Shown: positions 9,917 through 19,984, counted from the stretch's first letter. The stretch is DNA of 64,000 nucleotides from JANWXR01 sp964608265 (GCA_964608265.1 CAZSNP010000011.1:1-64000), one strand, 5' to 3'. Notes: generated from the letters alone by a model not told the origin. Numbers and translations are program-made.

Positions 9917-10070
9917 TTCATGTTGCGTAAATCTTGCGTGAAAGTTATACGGGCTGGAGGCGGAAACCTTTGATCCGAGGCCGAAGACGATGCCAGTCCC
10001 GGCCTATTCGTCCACTCACTCCCTAGTCCTATAGACCCTCCGCACGTCTCAGGCTAGATTCGACGCTGGT

Positions 10071-11534
10071 ATGTTGACCGAAAAACGCCTCGCCTGGCTG
10101 ATCTTCGCCGTCCTTTTGGTGTGCTATGCCTGGTTCCCGCCCCGCTGGGCTGATTGGAACCAGAACTCGCGCTTCGATTTGACGTTGGCGCTGGTGGAGC
10201 AGGGCACTATTCGCATTGACGATTACTACGCGAACACCGGCGACTATGCCGTGTACGATAGCCACTACTACACCGACAAAGCGCCCGGCACCTCGCTGCT
10301 CGGCGCGCCAGCGTACGCGCTCTATCGCATCGTGGCTGACACGCCGCCCGCCCGCGCGCTGCTCACACGCCTGAGCAACAGCAGCGCGCTTGGCGATACG
10401 CTCAAGGGCGATGGGAGCGGCGTGCAGGAGCAGAAGGTCTACCGCGCCATCGGCCTGTACGTGAGCACGTTCTTCGCCGTCACGCTGCCCTCGGCGGCGC
10501 TGGGCGTGGTGCTCTTTCTCTTCCTTGGCCGGTTCCTCCCAAGCACGGCGGCGCGTTTTGGATTGACGCTCGCCTACGGCCTCGGCACCAACGTCTTCCC
10601 GTACTCCACCGTTTTCTACGGTCATCAAATCGCGGCGGTGTTGCTCTTCTGCTCTTTCGTGTTGCTCTACCGCATTCGACTGAACGAGATCAGCTCACAG
10701 TGGCTGTGGGCAGTGGGCGCGATGATCGGGCTGGCGGTGCTCACCGAGTTCCCCGCCCTTTTTCCGGCGGCGCTGCTCGGCGCATATGCACTCTGGATGC
10801 TACCCCGCGCACGCAAATGGGAAGTCGGCAAGATCGCGCTGGGTGGTTTCCCGTTCGCCCTCATCCTCGGCTTCTACAACTACAGTGCCTTCGGCAGCCC
10901 GTTCGCCTCGAGCTACAAGTATCTCGGGCGCTTCCCCGAAATTCCGAACACGGGCGTGCTCGGCTTCAGCCAGCCCAGCCTCGAGGCGGTGTGGGGCGTG
11001 ACCCTCAGCCCGTATCGCGGGTTGTTTTTCCTTTCGCCGTTCCTGCTGCTCGTCATCCCCGGCCTGTGGATATTGCTGCGCGACAAAAAGTGGAAAGCCG
11101 AAGGCGTGCTGTTCGCGGCCATCACCCTTGCGCAGCTCGCGCTGCTCTCGGCGTGGTACGACTGGCGCGGCGGGTTTGCCATCGGCCCGCGCAACCTGCT
11201 CAACGTGTTGCCGTTCTTCATGCCCCCGGTCGCGGCATGCGTGGCGGCGTGGCGGGCGCAGCCGGCGTTGCAATGGCTGACGTGGGGGGCGGTGGCCGTG
11301 TCATTCGTCATGGTATGGGTGGCTTCGGTGAGCGGGCAGGATTTCCCGCCCATCGTCGTCGCCAACCCGTGGATTGAATTCTTTTGGCCCAAGTTCCTTT
11401 CGGGCGACATCACTCGCAACGTGGGGATGGTGGTCGGCTTGAGATCGTGGATCAGTCTCATTCCGCTGGGGCTACTAATTGGAGGCGCACTTTGGATCGC
11501 CCAACGGACCGCACCCTCAACCTCCCGCGCGTAG
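10071..11534 (+). CDS. GT-C type membrane glycosyltransferase-like protein
   Basis: The 487-residue protein has an N-terminal membrane segment, then an extracytoplasmic loop rich in acidic and aromatic residues (SRFDLTLALVEQGTIRIDDY, then YYTDKAPG), then roughly ten hydrophobic helices. This is the layout of PMT/ArnT-related GT-C enzymes, which move sugars from lipid-linked donors on the outer face of the membrane. It is the first of three adjacent GT-C-like genes on this strand. The start has no clear Shine-Dalgarno sequence; a TAGATT box lies about 10 nt upstream. Donor and acceptor cannot be read from sequence. Confidence 0.75.
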   Translation: MLTEKRLAWLIFAVLLVCYAWFPPRWADWNQNSRFDLTLALVEQGTIRIDDYYANTGDYAVYDSHYYTDKAPGTSLLGAPAYALYRIVADTPPARALLTRLSNSSALGDTLKGDGSGVQEQKVYRAIGLYVSTFFAVTLPSAALGVVLFLFLGRFLPSTAARFGLTLAYGLGTNVFPYSTVFYGHQIAAVLLFCSFVLLYRIRLNEISSQWLWAVGAMIGLAVLTEFPALFPAALLGAYALWMLPRARKWEVGKIALGGFPFALILGFYNYSAFGSPFASSYKYLGRFPEIPNTGVLGFSQPSLEAVWGVTLSPYRGLFFLSPFLLLVIPGLWILLRDKKWKAEGVLFAAITLAQLALLSAWYDWRGGFAIGPRNLLNVLPFFMPPVAACVAAWRAQPALQWLTWGAVAVSFVMVWVASVSGQDFPPIVVANPWIEFFWPKFLSGDITRNVGMVVGLRSWISLIPLGLLIGGALWIAQRTAPSTSRA

Positions 11535-13204
11535 CCGCGTTCGACTCCCTCGCGAAATGGGAGGTGGGCCTCGCCGCGCTGGCGCTGCTGCTCATCACCT
11601 CCCTCCCGTACCTCTACGGCTATTGGAGCACACCCGCCGACAAGTGGTTCAGCGGCATCGTCTTCAACGCGCACGACACCGCGCAGTATTTCTCTTGGAT
11701 GCGAGAGTCGGGCGAGCGCGTATTCATAGAAAACAAACTCACTTCCGAAGACAACCCGGCCATTTACTTCAACCTGCACTGGTTCATCCCGGGCCGCTTC
11801 GCCGCGCTCACCGGCCTCGGCCTCACCGAGGTCTATCAGCTCTTCCGGCTCATCGCCGTGCCGCTGTGCGTGGTCGCCGGCTATTGGTTCTGCGGATTGT
11901 TCTTCACCGACCCGGCGCGGCGGCGCTTTGCGTTCTGGCTCGGCACGCTCACCTCGGGCCTCGGCTGGCTGTGGGTGGTGGAGAAATACGTGAGCGGCCT
12001 CGGCGGCGTGCGCTTCCCCGCCGATATCTACACGACGCCCGGCAATACCTTCTGGCTGATGCTGGCCTCGCCGCACCTCACCTTCGCGCTGGCGCTGGTG
12101 CTGCTCACGCTCGGCTGCGCCTGGATCGGGGTGCAGCGCAGAGACTTTCGCTGGTCGCTGGCGGCAGCGGCGCTCGCACTCTTCCTTGGGCTGGGTCATA
12201 TCTACGATCTCGTCATCATCTGGTCGGTGCTTGGATTGTGGGGTGTGTTGCTGACGCTGCGCGACGGATTGAAGCGGCGGACGTTCGCGAGTCTGTTCGT
12301 CGTCGTTGCGGCCTCCGCGCCGGCCACGCTGTATTTCGCGTGGGTGTCCTCCGGCGCCAACCCGGTGTGGCAGCAGGCGCTGGCGCAGTACGACAACCTG
12401 GCCTCGTTCACGCCCTCGCTGTTGCACCTGCTGATCTTCCTCGGGCTGGCGTTGTTCGCGGCGGCGGCGGGCGTGTTCGTCTGGCTGCGGCCCGCGTTCG
12501 GCAACCCGCTGGCCGCCCTCCGCGCGCAGAGTGACCGGCAACTGTTTCTCATTGGCTGGCTCGCCGCCAACCTCGTCATCATCTATCTGCCGCTCAAGTT
12601 TCAGGTGATGTTGCTGCTGGCGATTCAGTTTGTGCTGGCGATGTGGGCGACGGACTTTCTGTTCGAGCGCGGGCTGCCGTGGCTGCGCGCACGGCTGCGC
12701 GCGCACACGGCCTTTGCCAATTGGGCGCCGCTGCTCCTGCTCGCCGCCGTGCTGCCCACCAACCTGTATCTGCTCGGCTGGCGCGTGCTCGAACTCAGCC
12801 GGCACGACTATCCCTTTTACCTGCACCACGATGAAGTCGCTGCGATGCGCTGCCTCGAGGCCAACGCCCAACCCGACGACGTGGTGCTGAGCGAGTTTTA
12901 CACCGGGCACTACCTCCCCGGGGTGGCCGGCGCGCGCGCCTATTACGCCAATGCGGTGATGACGCTCGATTACACCGTGAAGCGCGACCGCGTGGCCGCT
13001 TTCTATGGCGGCGACCTGAGCGAGTCGGCGCGCCGCGCCTTCCTCAACGACGCCCGCATCAACTACGTGTTGCACGGCCCGCTCGAACGCGCGGCCGGGA
13101 GCTTTGACCCCGGCGCCGCCGCCGAGCTGCGGCTGGTCTTCGACTCGCCAACGACGCAAGTCTACGCCGTCTCCGAGGCGGCTTCGAGGTGGGCCTGTCC
13201 CTGA
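11492..13204 (+). CDS. Polytopic membrane protein, GT-C-like
   Basis: A multi-spanning protein of about 570 residues. I chose TTG 11492 because GGAGG at 11481-11485 sits 6 nt before it, and because upstream codons overlap the coding end of the previous gene with implausible sequence. This gives a 43-bp overlap and likely coupling. After the first transmembrane helix there is an acidic outer loop (FNAHDTAQYFSWMRESG), as in GT-C enzymes, and the C-terminal 150 residues form a soluble domain (NAVMTLDYTVKRDRV region). The gene ends 35 bp before the start of the next GT-C protein. The substrate is unknown. Confidence 0.72.
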   Translation: MDRPTDRTLNLPRVAAFDSLAKWEVGLAALALLLITSLPYLYGYWSTPADKWFSGIVFNAHDTAQYFSWMRESGERVFIENKLTSEDNPAIYFNLHWFIPGRFAALTGLGLTEVYQLFRLIAVPLCVVAGYWFCGLFFTDPARRRFAFWLGTLTSGLGWLWVVEKYVSGLGGVRFPADIYTTPGNTFWLMLASPHLTFALALVLLTLGCAWIGVQRRDFRWSLAAAALALFLGLGHIYDLVIIWSVLGLWGVLLTLRDGLKRRTFASLFVVVAASAPATLYFAWVSSGANPVWQQALAQYDNLASFTPSLLHLLIFLGLALFAAAAGVFVWLRPAFGNPLAALRAQSDRQLFLIGWLAANLVIIYLPLKFQVMLLLAIQFVLAMWATDFLFERGLPWLRARLRAHTAFANWAPLLLLAAVLPTNLYLLGWRVLELSRHDYPFYLHHDEVAAMRCLEANAQPDDVVLSEFYTGHYLPGVAGARAYYANAVMTLDYTVKRDRVAAFYGGDLSESARRAFLNDARINYVLHGPLERAAGSFDPGAAAELRLVFDSPTTQVYAVSEAASRWACP

Positions 13205-13239
13205 TTCCACGCAGACCCCAGGGGTCTCACACATGCACT

Positions 13240-14787
13240 ATGGCACATTCCCTCACCGCCTCACCTGAACGCACTTCCACAGCCGCGACGTTGTGGGCCA
13301 ATCTCGTCCGGGCCGCGGCGATTTTCGCGCTGCTCTTTCTCGTTTTCTACAACCTGGCCGAGTGGCCGCTGACGTGGTTCGACGAAGGCTCGCACCTGCA
13401 CGTGCCAAAGACGCTTGTGCGTTACGGCGTGTATGCCGATTACAGCAGCGAGGGCTTCCGGCATTACGGACCCACCATCGGCGTGGGGCCGACCGTGATG
13501 CTGCCGGTGGCGGCGGCCTTTCAACTCTTTGGCATCGGGTTGCTGCAGGCGCGGGTGGTGATGGCGTTGTTTCTGCTGGCCGCCGTCGCTGCGTTTTTCG
13601 CATTGGCGCGCACGCTGGGCAACGCCTCCGTGGCCTGGGCGGCGACGGCGCTGCTCGTGGCCACGCGCGCCATCTCGCTGCTCGAGTTCGGGCGGCAGGT
13701 GCTCGGCGAAGTGCCCGGATTGTTCTTCATGTTGGCCGGGCTGGCCGTATGGTTCGCCGCGTGGGAGCGGGCGGGGTGGGGGCGATTGATTGGCGCGGGC
13801 CTGCTGCTCGGGCTGGCGATGGTGACGAAGCAGCAGTATCTGCTCGTGCTCGGGCCGGCGCTGCTGGCGGCGTGGGTGCTCAATCTCATCTGGCATCGCT
13901 CCGCGCCGCAGAGGGTGTTCCTCGCGCCCGGCATCGTTTCGGGAGTGTGCTTTGCCCTGTGGCAGGCGGTGCTCATCGTCGCGCTCGGCCCGGCCACCAC
14001 CGCCGACAACCTCGCGCAGTATCGGGCCTTTACCTCCGGCGCGGCGCTGGTCTTCTCGGCTGACCTCATGCAGCGCGGGCTCATCGAGTTGATACGCCCA
14101 TCGGTGTTCGTCTGGCTGCTCTTCCCGGTGTTGATCTATGGCGTAAAGTTGAGCCTGCCGCGCACTGCTCATGGGCACCGCTGGGCGACGCTGTTCGTGC
14201 TGGTGCTCTGGAATCTGGCCTGGTACATTGTGGCCTCGGTGAGTTGGATCCGCTACGCCTTCCCGGCGCTGGCCGTGGCGAGCCTCTTCATCGCGCAATG
14301 GGTGTACGATTGGTCGGGCGGCTTCAGGGTGGATTGGGGAGCCGCTCGCCGGTTGAGCGTCCCGGCCCTCGCGCGCCTCGGCCTGTTGCTGTGGGCGGTG
14401 TTCGCCATCATTGGGCCGGTGGCCCTCACCGCGCGCGAGATCATTCAGCCGCCGGCGAACGCCCCACGTGCGATGGCCGAGTACATGAACGCCAACGTTC
14501 CGCAAAGTGAAGTGATTGAGACGTGGGAACCGGAGATGGGCTTTCTCACCGATCACAATTACCATTTCCCGCCACAGATTCGGCTGAACACAGCCGTGAA
14601 GTATATCTGGCAGAACGGCGCGCCGCCGGCAGCGGAGTATGATTTTGTGCAAACGGCCGGCCCGCGCTACGTGCTGGTCGGCAACTTCTCGCGCTGGGTG
14701 CAGATGTATCCAGAGGCGTTGTTGGCGCATTACCACCTCGAGACCGAGATCGGTGGATACCGGTTGTATGCGCGCAACGCGCAATAG
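13240..14787 (+). CDS. GT39/PMT-family membrane glycosyltransferase
   Basis: About 515 residues with ten or more hydrophobic helices. The first outer loop holds the GT39-like acidic motif WFDEGSHLHVPKTL followed by YGVYADYSSEGF, where the conserved Asp-Glu is the expected catalytic site. The C-terminal region after residue 420 is soluble. The start is taken at ATG 13240 (MAHSLTAS), because codons upstream of it overlap the previous gene and look non-coding. With its two upstream neighbours it forms a GT-C trio, consistent with assembly or modification of a surface glycan or glycoprotein. Confidence 0.8.
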   Translation: MAHSLTASPERTSTAATLWANLVRAAAIFALLFLVFYNLAEWPLTWFDEGSHLHVPKTLVRYGVYADYSSEGFRHYGPTIGVGPTVMLPVAAAFQLFGIGLLQARVVMALFLLAAVAAFFALARTLGNASVAWAATALLVATRAISLLEFGRQVLGEVPGLFFMLAGLAVWFAAWERAGWGRLIGAGLLLGLAMVTKQQYLLVLGPALLAAWVLNLIWHRSAPQRVFLAPGIVSGVCFALWQAVLIVALGPATTADNLAQYRAFTSGAALVFSADLMQRGLIELIRPSVFVWLLFPVLIYGVKLSLPRTAHGHRWATLFVLVLWNLAWYIVASVSWIRYAFPALAVASLFIAQWVYDWSGGFRVDWGAARRLSVPALARLGLLLWAVFAIIGPVALTAREIIQPPANAPRAMAEYMNANVPQSEVIETWEPEMGFLTDHNYHFPPQIRLNTAVKYIWQNGAPPAAEYDFVQTAGPRYVLVGNFSRWVQMYPEALLAHYHLETEIGGYRLYARNAQ

Positions 14788-14805
14788 GCCGGGCACTAAC
14801 GAAGT

Positions 14806-16395
14806 ATGAAAGCGCGACGTGGCAAGGTGATGGTTGTGGCGCTGGCGCTGTGTGCGGCGCTGTGCGGGGCGCTGCTCGCGCAGCCCGGCCTCGGCCGCGC
14901 TCAAACTGCTGACGATGTTTGGAGCGAGCCGGTGCTGCTTTCCACCAACACCGTGTTTTCGTGGTTTGCGGATATCACTGCGGATCGCTACGGCAACTTG
15001 CATGTGGTGTGGGATAGCCTGATGCAACGTGATCAAGCGGCGGCGAACGGCCTGCCGCAGATGGTGATTCCAATCATGTACATGCGCTGGGATGGCCGCC
15101 AGTGGTCCGTGCCCAATGACATCGTCGCGCCGCTCGATCTGCCGGTGGGGCAGATTTATCGCGTGGCGGCGGCCGCCGGCCCCAACAGCGATCAGGTGTA
15201 CATCATTTTCAACGTGGATGGCGCGCAGTACAGCGTGGCGCCGGTGGCCAGCGCGACCACCGCGGCGGCGTGGTCGCCGCGCTCGTTCATCACGCGCAAT
15301 GGCACCGCCGTTTATATGTCGGATGTAGCGGTAGATGCTCAGGGCCGCGTGCACGCCATCTGGGATCAGCTCGAACGGCTCGATGACCCCAACGTGCCGG
15401 AGAAGGATCGCAGCTACGTCTCCGATCTGTTTTACTCGCGCTCGGAGGATGGACTGATCTGGACCAACCCGATCAATCTCTCGAACACCCCCAAGGGTGT
15501 CACGCGCGAGCAAATTGAGATTGACCCGGCCGGCACGATCTGGGTTTCGTGGGACGAGGGGTGGGATCGCTTGACCGAAGCCGGAAAACAGGAAAACGGG
15601 CTGGTGGTCTACTCGAAGGACGGCGGTCAAACGTGGTCGGACCCCATCAACTTCGACAAACCCAACAAGTACAACGCTCAGACCGCGCTCGCCAGCGACG
15701 GCAAGGGTCATGTGCTGATGGTGTGGCGCTCGGTGGATAAGAATTCACCCTACTTCTCGTGGTCGAGCGACGCCGGCAAGACTTGGACGCCGGCCGCTGA
15801 AATCCCCGGCATATTCACCCGGGGCTGGGAGTGGACGCGTTTCGACGCCTATGACCTGGTGGCCGATAGCGCCGGAAACATGCACTTCATCATGGTCGGT
15901 CGCAAAACGATCCGTGAGGGATTAGGTGGCGAAGGGGAGAGCGACGGGCTGTATCACCTCACCTGGGATGGCGAAGAGTGGAGCGAGCCGGAACGCATCT
16001 TCGCGGCCAGCAACACCGCCCATCCCGAATACCCCAAAGCCACCATCGGCCTCGGCAACCAATTGCATGTCGTGTGGTTTGTCCGCGACCAGGAATTCAC
16101 CGAAAACGCCAAATTCAAGATTTGGTACAGCCGCCGGCGCCTCGCGGTGCCGGGCCTCCCCATCCCGCCCACGCCCAGCCCCACGCCGACGCATACGCTC
16201 ACGCCCACGCCACAGCCAACCGCCACCGCCACGCCGCTCGCCCTCCCAGCTGATGCGCGCAATGCCGACGCCCAGACACTCTACACGGAGAATGATGACG
16301 TGCTGGTCTTCCTCGTCAGTGTCTTACCCGGCACGGTGCTCGTGACGGCTATCGTCTACGGGGCACGGATATGGCAGCGATGGCGCGCCAAATGA
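14806..16395 (+). CDS. Surface-anchored BNR/sialidase-like beta-propeller protein
   Basis: The 529-residue protein begins with a signal peptide (MKARRGKVMVVALALCAALC) and contains repeated propeller blades with the Asp-box-like patterns YSRSEDGLIWTNP, YSKDGGQTWSDP and WSSDAGKTWTPA, as in BNR/sialidase folds. A Pro-Thr linker (PTPSPTPTHTLTPTPQPTAT) near residues 455-480 leads to a C-terminal transmembrane helix and a basic tail, so the propeller faces outward and is membrane-anchored. It sits 18 bp after the GT-C trio and before a GT4 enzyme. No catalytic triad can be assigned, so it may bind glycans rather than cleave them. Confidence 0.8.
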   Translation: MKARRGKVMVVALALCAALCGALLAQPGLGRAQTADDVWSEPVLLSTNTVFSWFADITADRYGNLHVVWDSLMQRDQAAANGLPQMVIPIMYMRWDGRQWSVPNDIVAPLDLPVGQIYRVAAAAGPNSDQVYIIFNVDGAQYSVAPVASATTAAAWSPRSFITRNGTAVYMSDVAVDAQGRVHAIWDQLERLDDPNVPEKDRSYVSDLFYSRSEDGLIWTNPINLSNTPKGVTREQIEIDPAGTIWVSWDEGWDRLTEAGKQENGLVVYSKDGGQTWSDPINFDKPNKYNAQTALASDGKGHVLMVWRSVDKNSPYFSWSSDAGKTWTPAAEIPGIFTRGWEWTRFDAYDLVADSAGNMHFIMVGRKTIREGLGGEGESDGLYHLTWDGEEWSEPERIFAASNTAHPEYPKATIGLGNQLHVVWFVRDQEFTENAKFKIWYSRRRLAVPGLPIPPTPSPTPTHTLTPTPQPTATATPLALPADARNADAQTLYTENDDVLVFLVSVLPGTVLVTAIVYGARIWQRWRAK

Positions 16396-16452
16396 GCTAG
16401 GACTTGTGCCCCATTGAGGCGGCTGAGGCCGTGCTTTATCGTCAAGAAATTG

Positions 16453-17691
16453 ATGAAAATCCTGTTTGTCGTGCCATACGTCCCGAATCTCATTCGGACC
16501 CGATCGTACAATCTGATTACGCAGCTGGCTGAGCAGGGCCATGACCTGACCGTCGCGACGTTGTGGACGACCGAGCAGGACAGGCGCGACGCAGCGCAGA
16601 TGGAATCGCGCGGCGTTACGGTGCGGATGGCTCCGCTCCCGAAGTGGCGGTCGCTGGCTAACAGCCTGCAGGCTGTCCCGGCCGGCCTTCCGTTACAATC
16701 CGAATATTGCTGGCAGCCGGCGCTGCTGCCGTTACTCGAAGCGGAGGCCTTGCGCGCCGATGTGATTCACGTAGAGCATCTGCGCGGCGTGAAGTACGCG
16801 CTTCACCTCAAGCGTTGGTTGCAGCGGCGGGGCCGCGCCATCCCCATCGTGTGGGATAGTGTGGATTGCATCAGCCTGTTGTTTCGGCTGGCCGCGGGCC
16901 ACAGTCGCAGCCTGTTCGGGCGGTGGATGACGCGGTTCGAGTTGCCACGCACCGAACGCTACGAAGGGCGACTCCTGTGGCAATTGGATGAAGTGCTGGT
17001 GACCTCACCCATTGACCGGCAGGCGTTGCTGGATTTGGCGGGCCACGGGGCCAAAGATACCCGTGTGACCGTGTTGCCGAATGGCGTGGATGTGGAGTAT
17101 TTCGCGCCCAACGGCTCACCGCGCGAGCCGGCCACGGTGGTGTTCAGCGGCAAGATGAGTTATCACGCTAACGTCACCATGGCGTTGCATCTGGCGCAAA
17201 ACATCATGCCGCAGGTGTGGGCGCGGCAGCCAAATGTGAAATTACTGTTGGTGGGCAAAGACCCGCCGCGCGAAGTGCAGGCCCTGCAAGAGGGCCGCAA
17301 CGTTACGGTGACCGGGACGGTGAACGATCTGCGGCCATACCTGCATCACGCCACGGTCGCCGCCGTGCCGCTGGTGTACGGCGCCGGCTCACAATTCAAG
17401 GTGCTCGAGGCGATGGCCTGCGCTACGCCGGTCGTGGCCACTCCGCAGGCCGTGGCGCCCCTGCACGTGCGCGCCGGGGAGGATGCGCTGGTGGCCGGCT
17501 CAGCCGAAGCCTTCGCGGCCGAAATCCTGAGTGTGATAGAGGATGCGGATCAACAACGCCGCTTGGGCGCGGCGGGCCGCCGGTACGTGGAGCGGTACCA
17601 CGCGTGGAGTGGCATTGGGCGACAATTGGCTGCGGTATACGCAGCGGCCCGGTCCGACCACCAACGCGCACCGCTTCCGGTCGCAGTCTGA
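16453..17691 (+). CDS. GT4-family glycosyltransferase
   Basis: A 412-residue GT-B fold enzyme. The N-terminal domain starts MKILFVVPYVPNLIRTRSYN, the usual acceptor-side Rossmann start. The C-terminal domain has VLPNGVDVEYF, VFSGKMSYHANV and the donor-site region GAGSQFKVLEAMACATPVVAT with the conserved EX7E-type glutamate. The start at 16453 matches family length; a longer frame begins at 16414. It would transfer a nucleotide-activated sugar on the cytoplasmic side, and the neighbouring Wzz/kinase gene suggests exopolysaccharide synthesis. Confidence 0.9.
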   Translation: MKILFVVPYVPNLIRTRSYNLITQLAEQGHDLTVATLWTTEQDRRDAAQMESRGVTVRMAPLPKWRSLANSLQAVPAGLPLQSEYCWQPALLPLLEAEALRADVIHVEHLRGVKYALHLKRWLQRRGRAIPIVWDSVDCISLLFRLAAGHSRSLFGRWMTRFELPRTERYEGRLLWQLDEVLVTSPIDRQALLDLAGHGAKDTRVTVLPNGVDVEYFAPNGSPREPATVVFSGKMSYHANVTMALHLAQNIMPQVWARQPNVKLLLVGKDPPREVQALQEGRNVTVTGTVNDLRPYLHHATVAAVPLVYGAGSQFKVLEAMACATPVVATPQAVAPLHVRAGEDALVAGSAEAFAAEILSVIEDADQQRRLGAAGRRYVERYHAWSGIGRQLAAVYAAARSDHQRAPLPVAV

Positions 17692-17725
17692 ACCATGATC
17701 TGTTGCCGTTGAGCAGGATATCCCG

Positions 17726-19984
17726 ATGGATCTTAAGCGATACCTCAACCCGATCTTCAAGTGGTGGTGGCTTGTCCTTATTGCCGCGGCGATCGGGGGC
17801 GGCTCGGCCTACTATTTCACCAGCCGCCAGCCCGCCTTCTATCTGTCGCGCACCACCATCATGATCGGCAATGTGATCTTCCAGCCCGATCCCAACCCCA
17901 ACGAGTTCAGCGCGGCGTATCAATTGGCCGTTGTCTATGCCGATCTGCTGAAGCGTGAACCGATCCAGCAGGGGGTCAAAGCCTCCCTGCAATTGGAGGT
18001 GTTGCCTGATTACACCGCCCGCGCCACCGATAATGGCCTGGTCGAGATCATCGTCTATAGCACTAGCCCTGAATTGGCTCAGGCTGTCGCTCGTGAGCTC
18101 TCCAATCAATTGATTCTTCAGAGCCCCACCACGCTCAGCGCCGAAGAACGCCAGCGGCAGGAGACGGTCAAGCAGGAATTGTCCTTCCTCGAGGTCAAGA
18201 TCAAAGATACGCGGGCCGACATCGTCAAACGCCAGCAGGACCTTTCCAATATGACCAGCGCCAATCAGATCGAGGCGGCGCAGGAAGAAATCTCGGCGCT
18301 GGAGTCGAAACTCTCCGGCTTGCAGACCACCTATGCCGCGCTGCTCTCCAACACGCGCGAGAACGCCCTCAACACGCTGACCGTGTTCGAACCGGCGGCC
18401 CTGCCCAACGAACCCATCCCCTCCCGCGCAACGCTCATTATCCTCCTGGCCGTGGTGAGCGGGGCGGTGCTCGCGGCCGGCGCCGCTTATCTGATTGAAA
18501 TCCTCGACAACACGATCAAGTCGTCGGAGGAAATTCGGGCGTTGTTGCCCTTCCCCATCCTCGGCTACATCGGCGAGTTGGAGCGCGACAAAGGCGGCGT
18601 GGCCCTATCGGTCGCCGACCGGCCCCTCAGCCCGGTCGCCGAGGGCTTCCGCTCACTGCGCACCAATCTTGAGTTCGTCGGGGTGGATCGGCCGCTGCAC
18701 ACCGTGCTGGTGACCAGCGCCAACCCCGGCGACGGCAAGACCTCGGTGGCGATGAACCTCGCCATCATGATGGCGCACAGCGACAAGCGCGTCATCCTGC
18801 TCGACGCCGACATGCGCCGCCCGGCGCTGCACCGCGCGCTCGGCATCCCCAACCGCGAAGGGTTGAGCGATCTGTTTCGCGGCCATGTCACCGTGTCAGA
18901 GGTGGCGCGCGTGTGGCGCAATGACCGGCTGAAGGTCGTCACGAGCGGCACCGTGCCGCCCAACCCGACCGAACTGCTCAGTTCCAACCGGATGGATCAG
19001 ATTCTGCTGGCGCTGCAGGCTGAGGCCGACATCATTATTATCGATAGCCCGCCCTTCTTCGTCGCCGATGCGTGGGTGCTGGCCTCGAAGGTCGATGGCG
19101 TGTTGCTGGTGGTGCGCCCCGGCTTCACCCGGCGCAACATGATCCGCACGCTGCTCGAACAGATTAAGCGCGTGAACGCCAAGGTTATCGGCGTGGCGCT
19201 TAATCGGATGGCTAACCCGCAGGGATCGTACAGCGGCTCCTCGTATATGCAGTATTACTACAGCATCGAAGCCGACAACGCGAAGAGTGATGGCCGCACG
19301 AGCGATCGCCGGCAGCGCCGCACACTGCAATCGGTGCTGCGCGGCCTGCAGAAGCCGGCCAGCCGCCCGGCAAACGGGAATGGCGCACTTGAGCCGGTGA
19401 GCACCGAGCCGACCCCCAACGGCCATACGACCCACCGGCTCGAGGTGTTACCGCCCACACCCGAGGTCCTGCCGCAATCCGAACGCTCGCGCGCCTCGCT
19501 GGAGGTGCTGTACGCCATCAGCCGTGAGCTGGCGACGCAGATGGATATGAGCGAACTGATGCAGCGTATCCTCAAGATGACGCTGGAGAGCGTGGGCGCG
19601 ACCAGCGGCAGCATCATCGTGCTGGATGAGAGGGGCGGGGCGATGGAGGGGGTGATGATTTACGAGGGCAAGGTGCAGAAGCAGGACGCGGAGCACCTGG
19701 CCGAGGTGGTAGAGAAGGGCCTGGCGGGCTGGGTGATCAAGAACAAGCGCCCGGCCGTGCTCGATAACACCCACGAGGATGATCGCTGGGTGCGGCGCGG
19801 CTTTGCGGAAACCGCCAGTACGCCGCGCTCGGCGGTGAGCGTGCCGCTGCTGACCAACGACCGCGTGGTGGGTGTGCTCACGCTCGTGCATCCCAACGTC
19901 GGCCACTTCACCCGCGACGACCTCTCGATGCTGACGGCCATCGCCGTCGGCGTCTCGTCTAATAGCAAGGTGTATTCGAACTGA
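17726..19984 (+). CDS. Wzz-type tyrosine kinase (BY-kinase) with C-terminal GAF domain
   Basis: A 752-residue polysaccharide co-polymerase/autokinase. A Wzz domain lies between two membrane helices (residues about 12-31 and 228-252) with a coiled-coil region near 135-205. The cytoplasmic kinase has Walker A ANPGDGKTS (about 333-341), Walker A-prime ILLDADMRRP (about 357), Walker B IIIIDSPP (about 436) and a short tyrosine cluster QYYYSIEAD near 508 that could be autophosphorylated. After a Pro-rich linker, residues about 590-752 form a GAF domain (LEVLYAISRELATQMDMSEL onward), ending slightly short of the usual last helix. A GAF domain on a BY-kinase is unusual and implies small-molecule or redox control of polymer length. 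Confidence 0.88.
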   Translation: MDLKRYLNPIFKWWWLVLIAAAIGGGSAYYFTSRQPAFYLSRTTIMIGNVIFQPDPNPNEFSAAYQLAVVYADLLKREPIQQGVKASLQLEVLPDYTARATDNGLVEIIVYSTSPELAQAVARELSNQLILQSPTTLSAEERQRQETVKQELSFLEVKIKDTRADIVKRQQDLSNMTSANQIEAAQEEISALESKLSGLQTTYAALLSNTRENALNTLTVFEPAALPNEPIPSRATLIILLAVVSGAVLAAGAAYLIEILDNTIKSSEEIRALLPFPILGYIGELERDKGGVALSVADRPLSPVAEGFRSLRTNLEFVGVDRPLHTVLVTSANPGDGKTSVAMNLAIMMAHSDKRVILLDADMRRPALHRALGIPNREGLSDLFRGHVTVSEVARVWRNDRLKVVTSGTVPPNPTELLSSNRMDQILLALQAEADIIIIDSPPFFVADAWVLASKVDGVLLVVRPGFTRRNMIRTLLEQIKRVNAKVIGVALNRMANPQGSYSGSSYMQYYYSIEADNAKSDGRTSDRRQRRTLQSVLRGLQKPASRPANGNGALEPVSTEPTPNGHTTHRLEVLPPTPEVLPQSERSRASLEVLYAISRELATQMDMSELMQRILKMTLESVGATSGSIIVLDERGGAMEGVMIYEGKVQKQDAEHLAEVVEKGLAGWVIKNKRPAVLDNTHEDDRWVRRGFAETASTPRSAVSVPLLTNDRVVGVLTLVHPNVGHFTRDDLSMLTAIAVGVSSNSKVYSN

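Noticed and set aside
10913..15711. Long minus-strand open frames (10913-13234, 13261-15711)
   Set aside because: They mirror strong GC-rich membrane-protein genes on the plus strand; their translations are Arg/His/Gln-rich and have no domain order.
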